A DNA stretch of 64,000 nucleotides from JAFAGX01 sp035624215 (GTDB lineage Bacteria > Acidobacteriota > Terriglobia > Terriglobales > Acidobacteriaceae). A program made the translations under genes and the position numbers. The stretch is taken from contig DASPRY010000136.1 of NCBI GenBank assembly GCA_035624215.1, positions 1 through 64,000 of the forward strand. Reading direction: 5' to 3'. This document shows positions 17,394 through 24,546 of this stretch, one piece after another (position 1 is the first letter of the stretch; each line of letters opens with the position of its first letter). The notes beneath the pieces are model-generated. The model saw only the letters and a list, made by a program, of their open reading frames with translations, was not told where the DNA came from and did no database searches.

Positions 17394-18487
17394 GGCCGTT
17401 TCTCCGCCGATGAATTCTCTTGCGCGATGCCCTTAAGCTGTTGCGGGGAGACCAGAACTTCGGCGGTCATGCCGGGCACGTACGCGCCTTTGGGATTGTC
17501 CAGCCTGACTTTGAGGACGATGGTCCGGATATCGCGCTTGCGCCGGTTGACGTCGCGTTGGGTGGCGAAGTCGGCTTCCGCAGATTTGTAAAACACTTTT
17601 CCGGAGATGATCGTGCCGCCGGGCAGACGAGTGCGCACGGTGTCGCCGAGCCCGATGTGGTCGGATTCGGTTTCCGGGATGGCGGCGCGAACCCAGGTGT
17701 CACTCAGATCGACGATAGTGACGATAGGCTGCCCGATATTCAAAACTTCGCCCTCACGAGCGGCACGCACCGAAACCGTGCCCGTAAGCGGGGCGTAGAT
17801 TTTGGTGTAACCCAGCCGGACTTCTGCTTCCTTAAGCATGTTTTCAGCGTTGGCGAGCTGGGCCTGGGTGGATTCGACGGTGCGTTGGGCGGCATGCGCG
17901 GTATGGGTGTTGGCGATGGCGGTATTGAGATCGGCCTGAGCGGCAGTGACCTGGTCGCGTAACGACTGAACGACCGCCTGTTGGGCGGTGAGGTTAGTCT
18001 CAGCCTGGACACGATCCTGATCGGAGGCGACGCCCTCTTTTGCCAGCGCGATGGTGCGGCGGCTGTCGCTCTGAGTGCGTTCCAGGGTTGCTTCTGCCTG
18101 TGCCAGTTGCGCCCGGACTGAGGAAAGCCGGGCTTGCGCGTTGGCGACGCTGCTGGTGGTGGTTCCTTTGGTTGCTTCCAGTGTGGATTGTGTTTCTCCA
18201 ACTTTGTATTTGAAGCTGTCAATAGTGGCCGCGGCGGCGCGTTCTTCAGCTTCGAGTTCGGAGGGATCGAGGAGCGCGATCAGATCGCCTTGCTTCACCG
18301 GCGTTCCTTCATCCACGAAAAGCTTCTGCAGGCGATCCTGTATTTGCGGGCTGACGATGACCTGGTTGGAATCGACTGTGCCGATCAGGACCAAATCCCG
18401 GTTGCTGGGAGTGGAAACAAAATAGTAGGTCAGCGCGATGGTAAAAATTATGGCGACCAGAATCAGGAATTTATTGCGAACACTCAT
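17390..18487 (-). CDS. HlyD-family periplasmic adaptor subunit
   Basis: A 365-residue membrane-fusion protein. One N-terminal membrane anchor (FLILVAIIFTIALTYYF) is followed by a split biotinyl-lipoyl domain (DSNQVIVSPQIQDRLQKLFV and YTKIYAPLTGTVSVRAAREG), a long Ala/Gln-rich coiled-coil hairpin at about 85-210, and a C-terminal beta-barrel domain. It links an ABC-2 exporter to the outer membrane, as in the YbhG-YbhFSR system. I start at the ATG at 18487, which overlaps the stop codon of the preceding 55-residue ORF (ATGA); an in-frame start six codons earlier would overlap it more. No outer-membrane channel gene is adjacent. Confidence 0.93.
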   Translation of the reverse strand: MSVRNKFLILVAIIFTIALTYYFVSTPSNRDLVLIGTVDSNQVIVSPQIQDRLQKLFVDEGTPVKQGDLIALLDPSELEAEERAAAATIDSFKYKVGETQSTLEATKGTTTSSVANAQARLSSVRAQLAQAEATLERTQSDSRRTIALAKEGVASDQDRVQAETNLTAQQAVVQSLRDQVTAAQADLNTAIANTHTAHAAQRTVESTQAQLANAENMLKEAEVRLGYTKIYAPLTGTVSVRAAREGEVLNIGQPIVTIVDLSDTWVRAAIPETESDHIGLGDTVRTRLPGGTIISGKVFYKSAEADFATQRDVNRRKRDIRTIVLKVRLDNPKGAYVPGMTAEVLVSPQQLKGIAQENSSAEKRP

Positions 18488-18651
18488 GAGCCTGCTCCCT
18501 GGCATTTGTCGTGCCCACGGCCCGTTCCTGACGCATCAGACGCGGCTTCAGAGTTCTGATCAATCTCCGAGGAGGGCGGTTTCCTGACGGCAGGTTCTGG
18601 AGTCTCGGCCAAAATGCGGAGGATTTGCAGAAATTCCTCGTGAATGCTCAT
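18484..18651 (-). CDS. 55-residue microprotein in the tetR-ABC exporter operon
   Basis: The product begins MSIHEEFLQILRILAE, a likely amphipathic helix, and continues as a Pro/Ser/Asp-rich disordered tail. I know no family for it. The case that it is real rests on its position: its ATG overlaps the tetR stop by four bases (ATGA at 18648-18651) and its stop overlaps the hlyD start by four bases (ATGA at 18484-18487). It thus fills the gap between two genes exactly, with the same coupling as every other junction of the operon. It might regulate the exporter or simply keep ribosomes moving from tetR to hlyD. Confidence 0.6.
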   Translation of the reverse strand: MSIHEEFLQILRILAETPEPAVRKPPSSEIDQNSEAASDASGTGRGHDKCQGAGS

Positions 18652-19310
18652 TGTCCGCCTCCTTCGCGCGAAAACAGAGCGGCCGAGATAAAGTCCAATA
18701 CGGCAGCGCGGCGTTCCGCAATCCGTTCCGGCGACAAGGGATCAAAACCTGTTGTGGTCTTCAAGATCGGAGCGCTGATGAAATAAAACACCACTAACGC
18801 CACCATAGAGGGAACGAATTGCAGGGGGTTGAGTTGCCGAAATTCTCCGGCCAGGATTCCCTGCTGGATCACCTCACTCAGCCTTCGATAGAGAGGCTGA
18901 AAATAGTGTTTTGCAATGCGCTTCAGGTGGGGCGAACCGTGGCCCGCGCGCATCGTTTCCACCTGGACCAGGTCGCGGTTGAACTTGTGACTCGCGATGT
19001 AGTCAAAATATTCCCCTACGTAAGTGAGTACTTTGTCGCGGGGCGAAAGGTTACGATCAAGAACCGTCATCAGGTGTCCGAACATCTGGCCGAAGGCGTG
19101 GTCGAGGGCGGCACCATAGAGAGTTTCCTTGTCGCGATAGTAGTAATAAAGGAGAGCCTTATTAACCCGGGCGGCATGGGCGATGGCATCGGTGCGCGCG
19201 CCCGCGATGCCGCGCTGAGCAAACTCACGAATGGCGGCCTGCAGGATCATGGAGCGGCTGTGCTCCGGCTGGCGGCGGGAGCCGAGACGCGGTTTGGCGT
19301 GGGCTGACAT
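18648..19310 (-). CDS. TetR-family repressor of the ABC exporter operon
   Basis: A 220-residue regulator. The N-terminal helix-turn-helix reads MILQAAIREFAQRGIAGART then IAHAARVNKALLYYYYRDKE, the typical TetR sequence; the rest is a helical ligand-binding and dimerisation domain. The start at 19310 is chosen because it leaves a normal short tail before the first helix and lies just below a promoter. It is the first gene of an operon with a 55-aa ORF, hlyD, ABC ATPase and permease, so it probably represses its own exporter until an exported compound binds. An 18-base palindrome overlaps the predicted transcription start. Confidence 0.95.
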   Translation of the reverse strand: MSAHAKPRLGSRRQPEHSRSMILQAAIREFAQRGIAGARTDAIAHAARVNKALLYYYYRDKETLYGAALDHAFGQMFGHLMTVLDRNLSPRDKVLTYVGEYFDYIASHKFNRDLVQVETMRAGHGSPHLKRIAKHYFQPLYRRLSEVIQQGILAGEFRQLNPLQFVPSMVALVVFYFISAPILKTTTGFDPLSPERIAERRAAVLDFISAALFSREGGGQ

Positions 19311-19312
19311 AT

Positions 19313-19330
19313 TAATTAACCAGTTAGTTA
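19313..19330. promoter_or_regulatory. Candidate TetR operator
   Basis: TAATTAACCAGTTAGTTA is an 18-base palindrome with seven of nine pairs matching. It begins two bases upstream of the tetR ATG and covers the transcription start expected from the promoter at 19332-19360. AACTAACTGGTT-like palindromes are common TetR-family operators. Confidence 0.55.
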
Positions 19331-19331
19331 G

Positions 19332-19360
19332 ATTATATAAGGCCACGTGAGGATGCACAA
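19332..19360 (-). promoter_or_regulatory. Promoter of the tetR-exporter operon
   Basis: On the minus strand a perfect -10 TATAAT (19337 to 19332) is preceded after 17 bases by TTGTGC (19360 to 19355), a weak -35. Transcription would start near 19325, leaving a leader of about 15 bases that lies within the palindromic operator. Confidence 0.55.
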
Positions 19361-19395
19361 GCGGAAAAAGAGAAAGCGGCTGATGTGTTTAGCCG
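19361..19395 (-). terminator. Possible terminator after the sulfur-carrier gene
   Basis: On the minus strand CGGCT (19395 to 19391) and AGCCG (19381 to 19377) form a short stem with a nine-base loop, followed by CTTTCTCTTTTTCC. The stem is only five pairs, so this is a weak candidate for the end of the thrC-like operon. Confidence 0.35.
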
Positions 19396-19422
19396 GATTG
19401 CGAGGGCTTCATTATAAGTATC

Positions 19423-19704
19423 TTACTGAAGGCCACCGGCGATGGAGGGCACCAGCAGGACCTCATCGCCGTCCTGAAAGGAGTAGCTGCTGCCGCCGAG
19501 GAAGCGAATATCTTCGTCGTTCACGTAGATGTTGAGGAAACGACGAATCTCTCCCGCGTCATCCCGCAAATGGGATTTCAGATCGGGGAACTGCTCATCG
19601 AGCACGGCAAAAAGCTCCGCCAGATTTCCCGGGGAACAGGTTACGTTGGCCGTCCCGCCAGTGAGGCGGCGCAGCGCAGTCGGAATCTGTACAGTGATGG
19701 GCAT
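19423..19704 (-). CDS. ThiS/MoaD-family sulfur carrier protein with GG-LQ terminus
   Basis: A 93-residue ubiquitin-fold protein (MPITVQIPTALRRLTGG, then NLAELFAVLDEQFPDLK and NIYVNDEDIRFLGG). Proteins of this family carry sulfur as a C-terminal Gly-Gly thiocarboxylate made by a ThiF/MoeB-type activating enzyme. Here the ending is IAGGLQ: two residues follow the GG, so a protease must trim it before use, as for the HcyS and QbsE carriers. Neither an activating enzyme nor a JAMM protease is in the window. The ATG lies one base beyond the stop of the ThrC-like gene, so the pair is tightly linked, and both are downstream of a SAM riboswitch. It could be a sulfur donor for homocysteine or cysteine; MoaD or ThiS proper is less likely from context. 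Confidence 0.9.
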   Translation of the reverse strand: MPITVQIPTALRRLTGGTANVTCSPGNLAELFAVLDEQFPDLKSHLRDDAGEIRRFLNIYVNDEDIRFLGGSSYSFQDGDEVLLVPSIAGGLQ

Positions 19705-19705
19705 T

Positions 19706-20971
19706 TCACACCTCCACGACGCTGGGAATTTGACTGGAAACTTCAGTGGCCCGCTCCAGGAATGCCTCAAAGTCTGCCAGCCGGGGACGAATCGGTTCCT
19801 CGGCCTGGTAGTGAGCCGAGAGGACATCGGTAGTCTTCAATCCGTTGCCGGTAATGCAAAGCACGGTAGTCTCATCGGGAAGAATCCGATCCTGCTGATA
19901 CAGCTTGCGCGCGCAGCCTACCGTGACCCCGCCGGCAGTCTCGGTGAAGACACCTTCGGTTTGGGCGAGAAGCTTCATGGAATCGACAATGACAGAGTCA
20001 GAAACATCTTCGGCCCATCCGCCGCTCTCACGGATGGCCTTGATCGCATAGTGGCCGTCAGCGGGATTGCCGATAGCTAAAGATCGCGCCAGCGTTGCGG
20101 GCTTTTGCGGTTCGATATCGGTGTTGCTGGCTTTGATCGCGGTCGAGATGGGCGAGCAGCCGGTGGCCTGGGCGCCGAAAATCTTCACCGGTTTGGGCTC
20201 AACTAAACCGAGGGTGATCAGCTCGTCGAATGCTTTTTTAATCTTGGTAATCAGTGAGCCGCCGGCCATCGGGACCACGACATTGTCCGGCAGACGCCAA
20301 CCGAGTTGCTCGGCGATTTCAAAACCCACGGTCTTCGATCCTTCGGCGTAGTAGGGGCGTAGGTTCACGTTCACAAATCCCCAATGGCGTTCGTCGGCGA
20401 TTTGCGAGCAAAGGCGGTTCACCTGGTCGTAACTGCCGGCGATGCGCACCAGCTTCGCGCCAAACACCTGGGTACCGAGAATTTTTGCCGGTTCAAGATC
20501 GGCGGGGATGAAGATCCAGGCGTCCAATCCATTGCGGGCAGCCTGAGCAGCTACCGCATTGGCGAGATTGCCGGTTGAGGAGCAGGCAACGGTGTGAAAT
20601 CCAAAACTGCAGGCTTGCGCCAGGGCGACGGCGACCACGCGATCTTTGAAGCTCAACGTGGGCAGGCAGACGGCATCGTTCTTGATGAAAAGACGTTGTG
20701 CGCCGAGCTGCTCGCCGAGCCGCGGCGCATTCAACAAGGGCGTGAAGCCAGTTGGCAGGGTGGGCCGAAAATCTGTCGCCAATGGAAGTAAGTCAGCGTA
20801 TCGCCACAGATTGGGGGCGCGGCTGGCAATGCGCTCTCGGGTGATTGTGCCACGCAGAGCGTCGTAGTCGTAGGAAACTTCGAGGGGAGAAAAGCAATCG
20901 TCGCAGATCGAGCGTGGCTCGTTGCCCCAGAATTTGCCGCATTCCCGACAGCGCAGTTGGTAGTGGACCAT
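19706..20971 (-). CDS. thrC: Threonine synthase-like PLP enzyme with N-terminal zinc ribbon
   Basis: A 421-residue fold-type II PLP enzyme. The PLP lysine is Lys109 in LSFKDR; the phosphate-binding SSTGNLANA segment and the downstream GGSLI loop are present. An N-terminal ribbon (CREC at 8-11, CDDC at 23-26) is seen in several bacterial and archaeal ThrC-like enzymes. By family the reaction would be O-phosphohomoserine to threonine. The context argues for caution: the gene is preceded by a SAM-I riboswitch with terminator and followed at one base by a sulfur carrier, which suggests homocysteine or another sulfur product. Cysteate synthase and CysM-like O-phosphoserine sulfhydrylase, both relatives, are other options. 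I start at the ATG at 20971, just before the ribbon; the Shine-Dalgarno is weak. Confidence 0.88.
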   Translation of the reverse strand: MVHYQLRCRECGKFWGNEPRSICDDCFSPLEVSYDYDALRGTITRERIASRAPNLWRYADLLPLATDFRPTLPTGFTPLLNAPRLGEQLGAQRLFIKNDAVCLPTLSFKDRVVAVALAQACSFGFHTVACSSTGNLANAVAAQAARNGLDAWIFIPADLEPAKILGTQVFGAKLVRIAGSYDQVNRLCSQIADERHWGFVNVNLRPYYAEGSKTVGFEIAEQLGWRLPDNVVVPMAGGSLITKIKKAFDELITLGLVEPKPVKIFGAQATGCSPISTAIKASNTDIEPQKPATLARSLAIGNPADGHYAIKAIRESGGWAEDVSDSVIVDSMKLLAQTEGVFTETAGGVTVGCARKLYQQDRILPDETTVLCITGNGLKTTDVLSAHYQAEEPIRPRLADFEAFLERATEVSSQIPSVVEV

Positions 20972-20988
20972 TTGGCTACTCGCTTTCT

Positions 20989-21045
20989 GGCAGTGCCGCA
21001 GTTTGACCACTTACTCAGGATGACAATTCAAACTGCACCACTGCC
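20989..21045. mobile_element. 57-bp inverted-repeat (MITE-like) element in the thrC leader
   Basis: GGCAGTG-cc-GCAGTTTG at 20989-21005 is inverted as CAAACTGC-ac-CACTGCC at 21029-21045, enclosing CAGGATGACA. The ends closely match the terminal repeats of the larger element at 21357-21588. The flanking eight bases, CGCTTTCT and TACTTTCG, share CTTTC, possibly a decayed target duplication. Outside them CTACTCGC (20976-20983) and GCGAGTAG (21057-21064) extend the potential hairpin, whose foot is five bases from the thrC ATG. Confidence 0.65.
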
Positions 21046-21090
21046 TACTTTCGGTTGCGAGTAGCTGAGGACGAGCCGGGAAAAGAGTCC

Positions 21091-21134
21091 CAAAAAGCGA
21101 AGGCCTCTTTTCCCAGGAATAGGAGAAAAGAGGC
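21091..21134 (-). terminator. Intrinsic terminator of the SAM riboswitch
   Basis: On the minus strand GCCTCTTTTC (21134 to 21125) pairs perfectly with GAAAAGAGGC (21112 to 21103), followed by TTCGCTTTTTG. It lies about 30 bases below the SAM aptamer and 120 bases above the thrC start, where an attenuator is expected. A further copy of the 5' arm, CTCTTTTCCC (21087 to 21078), could pair with the 3' arm instead, so alternative folds are possible. Confidence 0.85.
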
Positions 21135-21165
21135 TACGGAAGCAAAAACTGCGCGCATCCGAATC

Positions 21166-21273
21166 TCATGTTCCCTGTTTCCAGGAGAGAGTTGGCACCT
21201 GGCGGTCAGGATAGATGATCCTGATCCGGTTGCCGTGGCGTCGCAGGGCTCGTCCCTCAGCCACTCTGCATGA
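21166..21273 (-). promoter_or_regulatory. SAM-I riboswitch (S-box)
   Basis: Read on the minus strand the 108 bases follow the S-box order: P1 TCATG, AGAG, P2 GTGGC, the GAGGGAC-GAGCCC segment, P2 closure GCCAC, GGCAACC, a P3 hairpin (ATCAGGAT/ATCCTGAC), AGGTGCCAA, a P4 hairpin around TCCTGG/CAGGGA and P1 closure CATGA. The conserved core bases of SAM-I aptamers are all present. It is followed by a terminator, so high S-adenosylmethionine should stop transcription before the thrC-like gene and the sulfur carrier. Such riboswitches nearly always govern methionine, SAM or sulfur metabolism genes. Confidence 0.95.
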
Positions 21274-21311
21274 AATCCAGGCCGGCTCCGAAGAGCGACC
21301 TTGTCCTCAAG

Positions 21312-21341
21312 ATGCTACAAAAGGAAGACAAGGTTCGTCAA
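21312..21341 (-). promoter_or_regulatory. Promoter of the SAM-controlled thrC-like operon
   Basis: On the minus strand TTGACG (21341 to 21336) and TAGCAT (21317 to 21312) are separated by 18 bases. Transcription would start near 21305, about 30 bases before the SAM aptamer, a normal arrangement. Confidence 0.6.
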
Positions 21342-21356
21342 TATAAATTACTGCTC

Positions 21357-21588
21357 GGTAGTGTCTCAGTTTGAATTTTTCACATCTAGTATTGAGTCGT
21401 CATTCCGAAGCCCCGCGCTTTCACCAGCGGGGCGTCGCGCGGAAGCGCAACTCCCGTGACACTGCACGCGAGATCCCCTTTGACTTCGCTCAGCGCAGGC
21501 TCTCGCTTCGTTTGAAGAACGGCTTTGCTCGGGATGACGCCATGCGACCCCAGGAATGCCGGCGCGAAATCCAAACTGATGCACTACC
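21357..21588. mobile_element. 232-bp MITE-like element with 8-bp target duplication
   Basis: The ends are GGTAGTGTCTCAGTTTGAA (21357-21375) and the inverted TCCAAACTGATGCACTACC (21570-21588), matching at 16 of 19 positions. Immediately outside both ends is TACTGCTC (21349-21356 and 21589-21596), a perfect eight-base duplication that continues as GGTAGT on the right. It encodes no protein. Inside are copies of the GGGATGAC-type repeats. The structure is that of a non-autonomous element moved by a transposase encoded elsewhere. It lies just upstream of the promoter of the SAM-controlled operon. Confidence 0.7.
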
Positions 21589-22196
21589 TACTGCTCGGTA
21601 GTTGGTCAGGTGCAAGCTGGGCCGCTGCCCTCGCAGGCGGTATTTCTGGTGCCGTGTCGGTTTGTTCGGATTTCGTAACAAAAAAAGATTCTTATGGCGG
21701 CTTCGGACGGGAAGGGTATAAGGATTGTCCCCTAATCTGGGGCCTGGTCCTCTGCGCACCCCCTCGTTGCAGGTGGCGAGGGCCCCAGAATTTTCCTTCC
21801 ATTGTCGCCTGACCCTGGCTGGTTCCCCGCTGCGCGAGGGCGGTTTGCGTGACAGAGCTTTGCCTAATAAATAGCTGCCGCTGGTGGAGGTGTCATCCCG
21901 ATGCGCCGTGCTCGCGAGGGATGTCACGAAAAACACAGAACTGCCACAGGCGCACGTGGGACTGACGGTCCTGTTTACGCCACCTACAGTGCAAGCCGGC
22001 GTAGGATCCCTCACCGGCTAACGCGGTTTCTGGATGACATGAGAGATACTGGCCCGAGATCCCAGCACTTCTTGGGCAAAGCTGCTCGACAGATCAAACT
22101 GACCCACTACGCATATAGGCAGTATCTTGCCTTAACCGCGTATATTCCAATACTCTCGCAAGAATCCATTTCGGTGGGCAGGAGAGTTGGGGACAG

Positions 22197-22994
22197 ATGA
22201 AATATTGTCGCTTTGAGTTCAATGGTCAGGCTGAATACGGACTGGTGGAGACGGTTGCGGGCAGCGATTACATTACCCGGCTGTTGCTGAAGTCACCCGA
22301 GGCAGTGGAGGATCTGGAGGATTTGCCCACCAAGCCAATTCCGCGCACGCCGTTGGCGGAGGCGAAGCTGGCGGTTCCGGTCCGTCCCTCGAAAATCGTC
22401 TGCGTGGGCCGCAACTATCGCGAACATGCTGCCGAGCTAGGCAACGAAGTTCCGGAAGAACCACTCATCTTTTTTAAACCGCCTTCTTCGTTGCTGGCTT
22501 CCGGCAAAACGATTCGGCGTCCGAGGATTTCGCAGCGCACGGACTACGAGGGAGAACTGGCGGTGGTGATCGGACAGCGCTGCCACAAGCCGGCGGCGGA
22601 TGAAGACGTGCGGTCTTATATTCTGGGCTACACGGCGCTCAACGATTTCACCGCCCGCGACCTGCAGAAAAAAGATGGGCAATGGTGGCGAGCCAAGGGT
22701 TTTGACACCTTCTGTCCGGTTGGCCCCGTCGTCAGCACAGAAATTGATCCCTGGGCGGGAGTCGAAGTGGAAACGCGGGTAAATGGCGAAATCAGACAAC
22801 ACGGGAACACTAAGGACTTCATCTTCACGTTGGAAGTAATCATCCGCCACATTGCCGCGGCGATGACGCTCGTGCCCGGCGATCTCATCGCAACCGGTAC
22901 TCCGGAAGGGGTGGGGCCAGTAGTCGCCAATGACGTGGTTGAGATCAGGATCGATGGTGTGGGCACGCTGGCAAATCCCGTTGCCGATGAGTAG
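22197..22994 (+). CDS. Fumarylacetoacetate hydrolase-family protein
   Basis: A 265-residue enzyme of the FAH superfamily. The N-terminal cap (to about 60) is followed by the catalytic domain starting KIVCVGRNYREHAAELG, with the metal ligands in DYEGELAVVIG and TALNDFTARD and the closing GDLIATGTPEGVGP. Members are Mg-dependent hydrolases, decarboxylases or isomerases of 2-oxo acids, such as acylpyruvases and 2-hydroxyhepta-2,4-diene-1,7-dioate isomerase; the exact substrate cannot be read from sequence. The ATG at 22197 has GGGGA upstream. It stands alone between a long repeat-rich region and the convergent M64 peptidase gene. Confidence 0.9.
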   Translation: MKYCRFEFNGQAEYGLVETVAGSDYITRLLLKSPEAVEDLEDLPTKPIPRTPLAEAKLAVPVRPSKIVCVGRNYREHAAELGNEVPEEPLIFFKPPSSLLASGKTIRRPRISQRTDYEGELAVVIGQRCHKPAADEDVRSYILGYTALNDFTARDLQKKDGQWWRAKGFDTFCPVGPVVSTEIDPWAGVEVETRVNGEIRQHGNTKDFIFTLEVIIRHIAAAMTLVPGDLIATGTPEGVGPVVANDVVEIRIDGVGTLANPVADE

Positions 22995-23072
22995 AGCTGC
23001 TCGTCCGAAAATAGCGGATTGCAACATCTCAAAGCGCCATAAACACCAGTTGGCGCGGCCATCTACCTCCGA

Positions 23073-24467
23073 TCAGTTAGCTGCATACATCGCGATAATC
23101 CGTTGGATGGCCCGGCGGCAGACGGCGCAGAATGTTTCATACCGAGTAAACATAATGCAGTTTTCCTGAGGACGGTAGTAGCCGTGCGCTTCGTAGTCGG
23201 CACCTTCGAACGCGCCTACCCGATCTGAATATTTATCGTGGGAGAGAAGAGCATCTTCTTTTTGTTTCGCCTCTTTGAACAGTGCTTCCACTTCCGATTC
23301 GGGGCGGTTCTGGGAACGGAGCTGGCGGCGCTGAGTCTGGATTTGCTTATCCAGAGCCTCAAAGTCCTGTTTTTGCCAGGGCGTAGGAATCGGCGTGTCG
23401 GGCGTCACCAGATCTTTCCATTTAAGCTCGGTAGGATCGAGCAAGGCGGTGACATTGGGCTCCCACGGTTCAATCTTTTTCGCAGGCGGCAAATAGGCGA
23501 CCTCGGAAGTGAAATATTCATCGGCCAGACCGGCGAAATGATGCCCGAACTCGTGTACAAAGACATAAGGCGCGAACTCGTTATCGGCAGCGACGGTAGC
23601 ATACAAATTAAAGATTCCGCCACCGCCATAGGTTTTGGCATTGACCAGAATTTCGATGAACTCGTAGGGAGCGTAGGAAGCGTAGTCACGCAACACTCGA
23701 TTTTCGGTAGTGAGAATGTATCGTTCAGTCCCGAAAGTATCGTAGGTCGTTCCCAATGGATTGCGGCGGTGAAGACCAATCGAGGGACGCGAGACGCCGG
23801 ACTCCTGCGCTGCCGGGCACAGACCCCAGACGTTAAAATCCTGCCGATGCTCACGAAATGGCGGCCTAGTGAAAAGGATCTCGGTAAAGCGCCGCGCGTC
23901 TTGCTCGAACTTGGAACGTTCGGCAGCGGTATAGCCATCGCCCATGATCAGCAGATCGACTTTGGTGGGCGGATCGCCATTCTTTTGGATGGTCAGGAGC
24001 GGACCGGGTGAAGGCGGAGGCGAATTGTCGATGAACTTGTCCTTGGGGTCGATGGTTGTGGTCCAGACGTCAAGAAATTCGCCCTCTTGACGTTCCTTAA
24101 GTACGATTTTGATCGCCGCATCAGGAGCGGGGAAGCGTAGCGATTCTGAAAATGTCCGGCTGGTACTCTTGGCCTCCTCAGTTGTGACCCACTCGCTGAA
24201 GACGGAGTTGAATCCGCGGGAATAAAGCAGACGGTTGCTGGCCTGGTCACGGACTTCGAAGAAGGAGGCGCCGTAATTGGTGTCGTCGATGGTTTTTGCC
24301 GGATCGCCGGGCCAGGGCAGCGGCTCAATGACAATGCGATCGACGGCAAAGGATTCGTGATGAGTGTCGCCGGTATGGTAGTAATCCAGACGCATGGTTC
24401 GCGGTGCAGCGAGGGCCAAGCTGGCAACTAGCAGGATTGCGAGAAGAAGAAGCGATTTGAGTTTCAT
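23073..24467 (-). CDS. Secreted M64-family metallopeptidase
   Basis: A 464-residue exported protein with signal peptide MKLKSLLLLAILLVASLALA, an N-terminal beta domain at about 20-175, and an M64 (IgA-peptidase-like) catalytic domain from about 185. The zinc motif HEFGHHF has His305, Glu306 and His309, and is followed by ADEY. The start at 24467 is set by the signal peptide; the frame is open for 90 more codons upstream through unlikely sequence. Family members are zinc proteases of unclear substrate; a role in IgA cleavage is unlikely in a free-living organism. It is divergent from lnt across a gap of about 80 bases. Confidence 0.9.
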   Translation of the reverse strand: MKLKSLLLLAILLVASLALAAPRTMRLDYYHTGDTHHESFAVDRIVIEPLPWPGDPAKTIDDTNYGASFFEVRDQASNRLLYSRGFNSVFSEWVTTEEAKSTSRTFSESLRFPAPDAAIKIVLKERQEGEFLDVWTTTIDPKDKFIDNSPPPSPGPLLTIQKNGDPPTKVDLLIMGDGYTAAERSKFEQDARRFTEILFTRPPFREHRQDFNVWGLCPAAQESGVSRPSIGLHRRNPLGTTYDTFGTERYILTTENRVLRDYASYAPYEFIEILVNAKTYGGGGIFNLYATVAADNEFAPYVFVHEFGHHFAGLADEYFTSEVAYLPPAKKIEPWEPNVTALLDPTELKWKDLVTPDTPIPTPWQKQDFEALDKQIQTQRRQLRSQNRPESEVEALFKEAKQKEDALLSHDKYSDRVGAFEGADYEAHGYYRPQENCIMFTRYETFCAVCRRAIQRIIAMYAAN

Positions 24468-24546
24468 GTTTCGAATTCTAGGAGAAGCTGGGCGGGAAAT
24501 ACAGGGTGAGGGCTCTAAGTAGTCTGGCACCCGTCCGCAAGCGCGT

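Larger units (their letters stand above)
20972..22196. other. Long intergenic region upstream of the thrC-like gene
   Basis: These 1225 bases hold, from the thrC side outward, a long hairpin/inverted-repeat element, an intrinsic terminator, a SAM-I riboswitch, a promoter and a 232-base inverted-repeat element, each listed separately. From about 21600 to 22196 I see no gene; that part contains a copy of the GTCATCCCGA-type repeat near 21893-21930. A 99-residue open frame at 21901-22200 runs through repeat DNA and looks spurious. Confidence 0.7.

Noticed and set aside
21901..22200. 99-codon frame ending in an ATGA overlap with the FAH gene
   Set aside because: It runs through repeat DNA and its composition is not protein-like; the overlap is probably chance.
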